Assembly (NCBI GenBank): GCA_025964065.1
Contig: JAOPZO010000034.1
Location: forward strand, 1-15,981
Length of the DNA stretch: 15,981 bases
Reading direction: 5' to 3'
Source of the DNA: Solirubrobacterales bacterium
Lineage (GTDB): Bacteria > Actinomycetota > Thermoleophilia > Solirubrobacterales > Solirubrobacteraceae
The translations under genes were made by a program, and so were the position numbers. Positions within the stretch are counted from its first letter, which is position 1. Each line of letters opens with the position of its first letter. This document shows positions 7,754 through 13,356 of this stretch, one piece after another. Below the pieces are notes generated by a model. The model searched no databases. It was not told where the DNA came from and worked only from the letters and a program-made list of their open reading frames with translations.

Positions 7754-8773
7754 ATGGGGCGCCGGGCCGAGCTGCGGGGATGGAGCGACGCGGAGGTCCG
7801 CGCGTGGATGGCACCCCGGCGGGCGGCGTGGCGGATCGCCGTCGAGAACAACGGGATCGACGGCGGCGTCGGTGCCATCGTGCGGGCGCACAACGCGTTC
7901 GCGGGCGGCGGCGTCGTGCTCCTCGGGCGCGCGAAGTACAACAAGCGCGCGGCCGTGGGCACCCACCAGCACGAGCCGATCGTGGTCGGGGATGTGCCCG
8001 CCGGCGGACGCGTGGTGGGCGTCGAGGCGGATCCCGCGCTCCCGCCGCTGCCCGCGACGCTGCCGGCGGACGCGACGTACGTGCTCGGTCACGACGCCCT
8101 CGGGCTCTCCCCCGCGCTCGCCGCGCGCTGCGATGCGCGGTACGGCCCGCCGCCCGGGTGGAGCGGGGCGACGTCCCCGTCGATGCTCGCCCACCTGCTG
8201 ATGTGGCGGTTGCGCGGGCTGGCGGTGGGCGCCGGGCCGCGCGGGATCGCCGCCTCTCCCGGGCCGGCGTGGCAGGAGGACTGGCCGGCGCTCACCCGCG
8301 CGGAGCAGCGTGCGCGGCTGGGCTTCGCCTGGTGGGTCGGACGGTTCGCGTGGGCCGTGCGGCGCGACTGGTGGGTCTGCCTGCCCGACGGGCAGACCCC
8401 GCTCAACGCGGTCGCCGCCGCGCGCAACGCCCTGGCCGCGGGGGCCGCGGGCCTCGTGACGCGGGAGGACCCGGGGCGGGAGCGGGCGCCGCTCGGGGAC
8501 CACTGGCGCGTCCGGGACTTCGCGGCGGTCCGTGCGTGGGCGCGGGAGGAAGGACGGCCGCTCCTCGCGCTCGAGCAGGACGGCACGCCGCTCGCCGGCG
8601 CCGTGCTCCCGGCGCGCGCGGTGCTCGTCGCCGGGCACGAGGTGCGCGGGCTCTCCCCCACCCACCTGCGCGCCTGCGAGGAACGGCTGACCCTGCCCCA
8701 GTGGGGCAGCGTCAACTCGCTCAACGTGGCGAGCGCGATCGGCCTCGCGCTCGACCTGGCGCCCTCGTCCTAG
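7754..8773 (+). CDS. SpoU/TrmH-like RNA 2'-O-methyltransferase with two SPOUT-like modules
   Basis: The 339-residue product looks like two SpoU (SPOUT knot) modules in one chain. Module 1 (about 28-155) has GGVGAIVRAHNAF at 37-49 with R44, the family stretch GRAKYNKRAAVGTHQHEPI at 58-76, a good motif 2 (YVLGHDALGLSP, 109-120) and a poor motif 3 (GATSPSMLAHLLMW). Module 2 (about 210-339) has PLNAVAAARNALAAG at 216-230 (N218, R224), motif 2 (LVAGHEVRGLSP, 291-302) and an intact motif 3 (LPQWGSVNSLNVASAIGLALDLA) whose loop should bind S-adenosylmethionine. A linker rich in Trp and Arg joins them. Family members normally dimerise, so this may be a built-in pseudodimer with one active AdoMet site. 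The target would be tRNA or rRNA, unknown which. It is the only plus-strand gene between the two BCAA blocks. Confidence 0.82.
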   Translation: MGRRAELRGWSDAEVRAWMAPRRAAWRIAVENNGIDGGVGAIVRAHNAFAGGGVVLLGRAKYNKRAAVGTHQHEPIVVGDVPAGGRVVGVEADPALPPLPATLPADATYVLGHDALGLSPALAARCDARYGPPPGWSGATSPSMLAHLLMWRLRGLAVGAGPRGIAASPGPAWQEDWPALTRAEQRARLGFAWWVGRFAWAVRRDWWVCLPDGQTPLNAVAAARNALAAGAAGLVTREDPGRERAPLGDHWRVRDFAAVRAWAREEGRPLLALEQDGTPLAGAVLPARAVLVAGHEVRGLSPTHLRACEERLTLPQWGSVNSLNVASAIGLALDLAPSS

Positions 8774-8810
8774 AAGACGCCAGCGTCCACGTGGTCACGG
8801 TGCCGCGAGA

Positions 8811-8845
8811 GGGCCGATGTGGGGCGAGGGGGCCCACATCGGCCC
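8811..8845. terminator. Bidirectional stem-loop terminator between convergent genes
   Basis: GGGCCGATGTGGG (8811-8823) and CCCACATCGGCCC (8833-8845) form a perfect 13 bp stem around a 9-base G-rich loop. It lies in the 110-base gap between the SpoU-like gene (ends 8773) and leuD (ends 8884). No T-run follows on either strand, as is common in actinobacteria, but position and symmetry suit a terminator working in both directions. Confidence 0.75.
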
Positions 8846-8883
8846 CCTCAGCACCTCCCCGCGGCGCCCGGGTGCTCCGGCGC

Positions 8884-9447
8884 TCAGGCCAGCGCGGTGG
8901 TGACGGGGCCCGCGCGCTCGCGGTCGGACTCGTAGGCGCCGATGGAGGTGTCCTCCTGCAGCGTGAGCGCGATGTCGTCGAGGCCGTTGAGCAGGCGGTG
9001 CTTGATCTCCGGATCGATGTCGAAGGACGCGCTGCCGCCGTCCCAGCGGACCTCCTGCGCGGCGAGGTCGACCTGGGCGTGGCCCACGGCCGCGACGGCC
9101 TCGACCTCGTCGTGGGTCAGCTGCACGGGCAGCAGCCCGCACTTCGTGCAGTTCGACTTGAAGATGTCGGCGAAGCTCTCGGCGATGACCGCCTTGAAGC
9201 CGTAGTCCTCGAGCGCCCAGGGGGCGTGCTCACGCGAGGAGCCGCAGCCGAAGTTCCGGCCCGTGACGAGGATCTGGTTCGCCGGCAGGTCCCAGCCCGG
9301 CTCCTTCGCCCAGTCGTAGAACAGGAACTCGCCGAAGCCGGTCCGCTCCACCCGCTTCAGGAACTGCTTGGGGATGATCTGGTCCGTGTCGACGTCGTCG
9401 CGCTTCAGGACGGAGACGGGGCCGGTGATGGTCTCGATCGGGTCCAT
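8884..9447 (-). CDS. leuD: 3-isopropylmalate dehydratase small subunit
   Basis: LeuD is the swivel-domain subunit that pairs with LeuC to isomerise 2- to 3-isopropylmalate, and citramalate to methylmalate. The 187-residue product has the usual length. DDVDTDQIIPKQFLKR at 17-32 and GRNFGCGSSREHAPWAL at 63-79 are the family signatures; the latter includes substrate-binding residues around SSR. FADIFKSNCTKCGLLPV follows at 92-108. The ATG at 9447 is 3 bases past the leuC stop, and a GGAG at 9455-9458, inside the last leuC codons, is spaced 7 bases from it. leuC and leuD are therefore cotranscribed and closely coupled, consistent with a 1:1 complex. A stem-loop terminator follows at 8811-8845. 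Confidence 0.96.
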   Translation of the reverse strand: MDPIETITGPVSVLKRDDVDTDQIIPKQFLKRVERTGFGEFLFYDWAKEPGWDLPANQILVTGRNFGCGSSREHAPWALEDYGFKAVIAESFADIFKSNCTKCGLLPVQLTHDEVEAVAAVGHAQVDLAAQEVRWDGGSASFDIDPEIKHRLLNGLDDIALTLQEDTSIGAYESDRERAGPVTTALA

Positions 9448-9450
9448 GCT

Positions 9451-10806
9451 CTAGCTCCACTCGCGGATGTCGACGAAACGGCCCTCGATGGCGGCCGCGG
9501 CGGCCATCTGGGGCGACACGAGGTGCGTGCGGGCGCCCTTGCCCTGCCGCCCCTCGAAGTTGCGGTTCGAGGTCGAGGCGACCCGCTCGCCCGGCGCGGC
9601 GATGTCCGGATTCATGCCGAGGCACATGGAGCAGCCCGCGGCGCGCCAGTCGAAGCCCGCGGCGCGGAAGACCTCGTCGAGGCCCTCGGCCTCCGCCTGG
9701 GCCTTCACCTGCACCGAGCCCGGGACGACCATCGCGTTCACCGTCGAGGCGACCTTGCGGCCCTCGACGACGGCGGCGGCGGCCCGCAGGTCACCGATCC
9801 GCGAGTTCGTGCACGAGCCGATGAAGACGCGGTCGAGCTGGATCTCGGTGATCGGCTCGCCGCCCTTCAGGCCCATGTACTCGAGCGCGCGCTCGATGCC
9901 GTCGGAGTCCGCGACCGGGACCGTGGCGGTGACCTGCGCGACCTGCGCCGGGTTCGTGCCCCACGAGACCATCGGGGAGACCTGCGAGGCGTCGACGGTG
10001 ATCTCCTTGTCGAAGCTCGCGGCCTCCTCCGTCTGCAGCCAGGAGATGTCGACGTCGCCCGTGAAGGCGGGCTTGCCGCGCAGGTAGTCGAGCGTCGTCT
10101 CGTCGGGGGCGATCATGCCCGCGCGGCCGCCGCCCTCGATCGTCATGTTGCACATCGTCATGCGGCCCTCCATGGAGAGCCCGCGGATGACGTCGCCGGC
10201 GAACTCCACGACGTGGCCCGAGGCCCCGTCGACGCCCATCTGGCCGATCGTCGCGAGGATCAGGTCCTTGGCGGTGACGCCGAAGCCGAGCTGGCCCGTG
10301 TAGTTGATCCGCATCGACTTCGGCTTGCCCTGCACGAGGCACTGGGTCGCGAGCACGTGCTCGACCTCGGAGGTGCCGATGCCGAACGCGAGCGCGCCGA
10401 AGGCGCCGTGCGTGGCGGTGTGGGAGTCACCGCAGACGATCGTCATGCCGGGCTGGGTGACCCCGAGCTCCGGCCCGATGACGTGGACGATGCCCTGGTG
10501 CTCGGAGCCGAGCGAGTAGATCGGAACGCCGAACTCCGCGCAGTTGGCTTCGAGCGTCTCGACCTGCACGCGGGAGAGCTGGTCCTTGATGCGCGCGGCC
10601 ACGGGTGTGCCGTCCGTCGGGACGTTGTGGTCGGCCGTGGCCAGCGTGCGGTCCGGCCGACGGACCTTGCGGCCCGCCATGCGCAGGCCGTCGAAGGCCT
10701 GGGGCGAGGTGACCTCGTGCACGAGGTGCAGGTCGATGTAGATCAGGCCCGGGGCGACCTCGTGGGCCTCCCAGATCTTGTCGAACAGGCTCTTGGGTGC
10801 GCTCAT
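9451..10806 (-). CDS. leuC: 3-isopropylmalate dehydratase large subunit
   Basis: LeuC is the aconitase-like [4Fe-4S] subunit of isopropylmalate isomerase, shared by the leucine and citramalate pathways. The product has 451 residues. LFDKIWEAHEV opens the protein, VCGDSHTATHGAFGALAFGIGTSEVEH lies at 124-150, and FIGSCTNSRIGDLRAA starts at 328. The three cluster ligands should be C332, C392 and C395 (GCSMCLGMNPD). The end RNFEGRQGKGARTHLVSPQMAAAAAIEGRFVDIREW is characteristic. The ATG at 10806 overlaps the stop of the XRE-cupin gene (ATGA), so leuC probably depends on that gene for transcription and perhaps for translation; no good SD precedes it. The open frame extends upstream to 11415, but that part is a shadow of the regulator gene. 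Confidence 0.97.
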   Translation of the reverse strand: MSAPKSLFDKIWEAHEVAPGLIYIDLHLVHEVTSPQAFDGLRMAGRKVRRPDRTLATADHNVPTDGTPVAARIKDQLSRVQVETLEANCAEFGVPIYSLGSEHQGIVHVIGPELGVTQPGMTIVCGDSHTATHGAFGALAFGIGTSEVEHVLATQCLVQGKPKSMRINYTGQLGFGVTAKDLILATIGQMGVDGASGHVVEFAGDVIRGLSMEGRMTMCNMTIEGGGRAGMIAPDETTLDYLRGKPAFTGDVDISWLQTEEAASFDKEITVDASQVSPMVSWGTNPAQVAQVTATVPVADSDGIERALEYMGLKGGEPITEIQLDRVFIGSCTNSRIGDLRAAAAVVEGRKVASTVNAMVVPGSVQVKAQAEAEGLDEVFRAAGFDWRAAGCSMCLGMNPDIAAPGERVASTSNRNFEGRQGKGARTHLVSPQMAAAAAIEGRFVDIREWS

Positions 10807-11390
10807 GAGCGTCGCAGTCCGGCTGACACGATGGCCAGCAGGACCGCCTCCTCTCGGGTGGGGTTCTCGAAGTGGTGCTCCAGGTCCGCGTCGAACGTGA
10901 CGCAGTCCCCTTCGCTCAGGGTGTGCCGCTCGCCGTCGATGGCGAGGACCAGGCTGCCGCGCTCCACGAGCGCGACCTCCCGGGCGCCGGCCTCGTGCAT
11001 GGGCGGATCGCCCTGCTCGCCGGTCCGCGCGCCGGGCGCGAGGACGTGGCGGGAGAGCTCGGCGCGCTGACCGGGCAGCGGCGGCGTCAGGATCTCGAAC
11101 GCGTGCTTGCCCCCGCCGCCGCGGCGGCGGTCCTGCGCGCGGACGACGGAGACGACGCCGCCCTCGTCGAGGCGCAGGAGCTGGGAGAGCCGCAGGTCCA
11201 GGCCGTGCGCGATGCGTGAGGCGATCTGCAGCGTCGGCGAGGTCTCCCCCCGCTCGACCTGGGAGAGCATGGGCGCCGAGACGCCGGAGCGCTCGGCGAG
11301 ATCGCGGAGCGAGAGGTCCATCGCCTCCCGCAGCGCGCGCACGCGCGGCCCGATGTGGATCACGCGCTCGCTGTTCTCCAGGACGGCCAT
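10803..11390 (-). CDS. XRE-family transcription regulator with C-terminal cupin domain
   Basis: The 195-residue protein has an XRE/Cro-type helix-turn-helix at about 16-71 (RVRALREAMDLSLRDLAERSGVSAPMLSQVERG, then SPTLQIASRIAHGLDL) and a cupin_2 barrel at about 115-188 (GDPPMHEAGAREVALVERGSLVLAIDGERHTLSEGDCVTFDADLEHHFENP). Such proteins are often repressors or activators whose cupin senses a small molecule; a BCAA or 2-oxo acid would fit here, but that is inference. The gene overlaps leuC by four bases, so regulator and leuCD share a transcript. The ATG at 11390 directly abuts a perfect palindrome, with an in-frame stop TAA 15 bases upstream; a GTG at codon 10 is a weaker alternative start. 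Autoregulation is likely. A regulator inside a leuA-leuCD cluster is not the usual arrangement. Confidence 0.9.
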   Translation of the reverse strand: MAVLENSERVIHIGPRVRALREAMDLSLRDLAERSGVSAPMLSQVERGETSPTLQIASRIAHGLDLRLSQLLRLDEGGVVSVVRAQDRRRGGGGKHAFEILTPPLPGQRAELSRHVLAPGARTGEQGDPPMHEAGAREVALVERGSLVLAIDGERHTLSEGDCVTFDADLEHHFENPTREEAVLLAIVSAGLRRS

Positions 11391-11420
11391 GCCGGGTGTA
11401 CGTTATCACGTACACCCGGC
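11391..11420. promoter_or_regulatory. Perfect 13+13 bp palindrome: probable operator of the XRE-cupin regulator
   Basis: GCCGGGTGTACGT (11391-11403) and its exact reverse complement ACGTACACCCGGC (11408-11420) flank a 4-base centre. The site touches the start codon of the regulator at 11390 and covers its candidate -10 box. The length and symmetry suit a dimeric HTH protein. No second copy of the full site was seen in the window. Confidence 0.8.
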
Positions 11421-11426
11421 TATCAA
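11400..11426 (-). promoter_or_regulatory. Candidate promoter of the XRE-cupin-leuCD transcript
   Basis: On the minus strand TAACGT (11405-11400) is preceded by TGA, giving an extended -10-like TGNTANNNT. TTGATA at 11426-11421 is a possible -35 at a short 15-base spacing. Transcription would begin within a few bases of the ATG, so the message would be leaderless or nearly so. A bound regulator would block RNA polymerase. Confidence 0.4.
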
Positions 11427-11570
11427 GGGGCTCCTGGTGCTCGTGACCCCGCGCCGCGTGACCGGCCTGCCCTTGCCGCCGACCGTGGCGAGCGCGCTCG
11501 CGCGGCCCGTCCTGAGGTCGACCGCGAGGAGCTGGCTGCCCTTGCGGGCGCTCGGTTCAGCGCGAGCGCA

Positions 11571-13205
11571 TCACGGCGTCGGGGTGTTCACCGCGACCCC
11601 GGGGGCCGCGGCGAGCGCGGCGGCCTTCACGACGGCGCTCGAGAGCGCGCGCGTGTACGCCACGGCGGCGGCCTCGATGATGTCCGTCGCGACGGCCTGC
11701 CCCGCGCCGGTGACCCGCTCCCCGGTCAGGAGCCCCGGCGCGTCCGTGCGCACCGCGGCGGCCGGGTCGCCGAGCTCGAGCACGACGCTCGCCTCGCCGA
11801 GGGCGTCCGCGTCGCCCGTGACCGCCTCCACCCGGAACTCGCGCAGGCGCGCGTCGATTCCCGTCGCGGCGTTGATCGCCTTGAAGATGGCGTCGACCGG
11901 GCCGTCGCCGGTGAACGAGCCCTGGGTGAGGTCCCCGTCCGGCCCCTTCACCGCCACGGTCGCGTGCGGGGGGCGACGGGTGGATGCCTCGACGTCGAAC
12001 CACTCGAGCTCCCAGCCCGAGTGCTCCGCACGGAGCTCGTCGGTGACGAGCGCCTCGAGGTCCATGGCGCTGACCGTCTTCTTGCGGTCCGCGACCTCCT
12101 TGAAGCGCTTGAACGCCGCGTTCAGCGTCTGCCCCTCGACGGTGTAGCCGAGGTCCTCGAGCGCCGCCTTCAGCGCCGCGCGGCCCGAGTGCTTGCCGAG
12201 CACGAGCGCGTTGACCTCGAGGCCGACGGTCCGCGCGTCCATGATCTCGAACGTCGAGCGGTCCTTGAGCACACCGTCCTGGTGGATGCCGGACTCGTGG
12301 GCGAACGCGTTGCGGCCGACCACGGCCTTGTTCGGCTGGATGACGTAGCCCGTCAGGCGGCTCACGAGACGCGAGGCGCGCGCGATCTCCGTCGTGTCGA
12401 TTCCCGTGTGCAGCCCGTCCGTGTGCGCGGCGCGCACGTGCAGGAGCATCACGACCTCCTCGAGCGAGGCGTTGCCCGCACGCTCGCCGATCCCGTTGAT
12501 CGCGCACTCGACCTGGCGCGCGCCGGCCTGCACGCCCGCGAAGGAGTTCGCGACCGCGAGCCCGAGGTCGTCGTGGCAGTGGGTGCTCAGCGTCGCGTGC
12601 CGCAGGTCGGGGACGAGCGCGTAGAGCTGCGTCAGGAACGCCGCGTACTCCTGCGGCATCGCGTAGCCGACGGTGTCCGGCACGTTGATCGTCGTGGCGC
12701 CCTCGTCGAGGGCGATCTGCAGCACCTCGGCGGTGAACTCGACGTCCGCGCGGGTGGCGTCCATCGGGGAGAACTCGACGTCCTCGCAGAGCGCGCGCGA
12801 CTGCGCGACCGACGCGCGGACGAGGCCCTTGACGTCCTCCCGGGTCCCACGGAGCTGGTGCTCGATGTGGATGTCCGACGTCGAGCAGAACGTGTGGATG
12901 CGAGGTCGCTCGGCGTCCTTCACGGCCTCCCAGCAGCGGTCGATGTCGCCCGGGTTCGCACGAGCGAGGCCGCAGACGACCGGCCCCTCGACCTGGCGGG
13001 CGATGGCCCGGACGGCCTCGAAGTCGCCCGGGGAGGCGATGGGGAAGCCGGCCTCGATGACGTCGACGCCGAGCCGGGCGAGCTGGTGGGCGATCTCGAG
13101 CTTCTCGCTCGCGTTGAGCGAGATGCCGGGCGACTGCTCACCGTCGCGCAGGGTGGTGTCGAAGATGCGGACGCGCTGGGCGCTGTCGGGGGTGCTGGCG
13201 GGCAT
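11571..13205 (-). CDS. leuA: 2-isopropylmalate synthase
   Basis: LeuA condenses 2-oxoisovalerate with acetyl-CoA, the first committed step to leucine. The product has 544 residues, typical of the bacterial form. The TIM barrel shows RIFDTTLRDGEQSPGISL at 13-30 (R20, D21), EAGFPIASPGDFEAV at 51-65 and THCHDDLGLAVANS at 208-221 with metal ligands H209 and H211. INGIGERAGNASLEEVV (236-252) and VVGRNAFAHESGIHQDGVLK (295-314) follow. The C-terminal ~150 residues form the allosteric leucine-binding domain. The ATG at 13205 is chosen because AAGGAG lies 6 bases upstream and the N-terminus fits. The frame is open upstream to 13349, but that stretch overlaps the leader region and is low-complexity. 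Control is probably by the leader peptide just upstream, in addition to feedback inhibition by leucine. Confidence 0.97.
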   Translation of the reverse strand: MPASTPDSAQRVRIFDTTLRDGEQSPGISLNASEKLEIAHQLARLGVDVIEAGFPIASPGDFEAVRAIARQVEGPVVCGLARANPGDIDRCWEAVKDAERPRIHTFCSTSDIHIEHQLRGTREDVKGLVRASVAQSRALCEDVEFSPMDATRADVEFTAEVLQIALDEGATTINVPDTVGYAMPQEYAAFLTQLYALVPDLRHATLSTHCHDDLGLAVANSFAGVQAGARQVECAINGIGERAGNASLEEVVMLLHVRAAHTDGLHTGIDTTEIARASRLVSRLTGYVIQPNKAVVGRNAFAHESGIHQDGVLKDRSTFEIMDARTVGLEVNALVLGKHSGRAALKAALEDLGYTVEGQTLNAAFKRFKEVADRKKTVSAMDLEALVTDELRAEHSGWELEWFDVEASTRRPPHATVAVKGPDGDLTQGSFTGDGPVDAIFKAINAATGIDARLREFRVEAVTGDADALGEASVVLELGDPAAAVRTDAPGLLTGERVTGAGQAVATDIIEAAAVAYTRALSSAVVKAAALAAAPGVAVNTPTP

Positions 13206-13208
13206 GGG

Positions 13209-13325
13209 GTTCTCCTTGGTGGATTCGGGCTGCTTCGACTTCTCTCGCGGCTTCAGGCGGCCGCCACGCGCAGAGGCTTCCCCTAGCGGGGAAGGAGGAG
13301 AAGTCGGAGCAGCGCGGAGGAGAAC
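13209..13325 (-). promoter_or_regulatory. leuA leader RNA: codon-dependent attenuator with SD sequestration
   Basis: Two nested pairings are possible in this RNA. Inner: CTGCTCCGACTTCTC (minus strand of 13298-13312, leader codons 7-11) pairs with GAGAAGTCGAAGCAG (13230-13244) at 14 of 15 positions. Outer: GTTCTCCT (13318-13325, leader codons 2-5) pairs with AGGAGAAC (13209-13216), which contains most of the leuA SD. A third hairpin, CTTCCCC-GCTA-GGGGAAG (13277-13294), spans the leader stop codon. A ribosome stalled at Leu codons would hide the 5' arms and free the SD. No T-run terminator is visible, so control of translation is more likely than classic transcription termination. Confidence 0.65.
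13212..13217 (-). promoter_or_regulatory. Ribosome binding site of leuA
   Basis: AAGGAG lies 6 bases before the ATG at 13205 and decides the start. It is one of few clear SDs in the window and is complementary to leader-peptide codons, as expected for a regulated site. Confidence 0.85.
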
Positions 13326-13330
13326 GGCAT
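13283..13330 (-). CDS. Leucine-rich leader peptide of leuA
   Basis: The 15-codon frame encodes MPFSSALLRLLLLPR and ends in TAG. Codons 7 to 13 read Leu Leu Arg Leu Leu Leu Leu, using CTT twice and CGA for Arg, codons that look uncommon next to the neighbouring genes. It lies between the permease gene and leuA, on the same strand as leuA and 77 bases before its start. This is the hallmark of a ribosome-mediated attenuator: with little charged leucyl-tRNA the ribosome stalls on these codons and changes the RNA fold. Leader peptides of this kind are known upstream of leuA and ilv genes in Actinobacteria and Proteobacteria. No SD is seen, but TAGCCT sits 9 bases before the ATG, so the leader message may start close to the start codon. 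The peptide itself probably has no other role. Confidence 0.85.
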   Translation of the reverse strand: MPFSSALLRLLLLPR

Positions 13331-13339
13331 CCGCCGTGC

Positions 13340-13345
13340 AGGCTA
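13340..13345 (-). promoter_or_regulatory. Candidate extended -10 box (TGG-TAGCCT) of the leader-leuA transcript
   Basis: TAGCCT preceded by TGG fits an extended -10 element, 9 bases before the leader-peptide ATG and 11 bases past the permease stop. It shares TAGCCTGC with the leuB promoter region. A separate start for leuA is thus likely, though readthrough from the permease gene is possible. Confidence 0.45.
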
Positions 13346-13356
13346 CCAACGGTGCG

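Noticed and set aside
7683..7814. Longer start for the potassium-channel gene
   Set aside because: The extra residues are Pro/Arg-rich, overlap the divergent gene, and the ATG at 7682 gives a normal short N-terminus before TM1.
7477..11070. Open plus-strand frame of about 1200 codons across the SpoU-like gene and leuD/leuC
   Set aside because: It crosses several firmly identified genes and a terminator hairpin and has no recognisable domain; it is a GC-bias shadow.
11488..11501. 14-bp palindrome GCGAGCGCGCTCGC between leuA and the regulator
   Set aside because: It is made almost only of G and C with no spacer, and such runs are expected by chance here; position suggests no role.
13206..13349. 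N-terminal extension of leuA starting with MVACTADAV
   Set aside because: It overlaps the leader peptide and the leuA SD, is not LeuA-like, and a better start with SD exists at 13205.
13206..13356. T-box riboswitch before leuA
   Set aside because: I saw no T-box consensus or specifier-loop structure; the short region holds a Leu-rich leader peptide instead.
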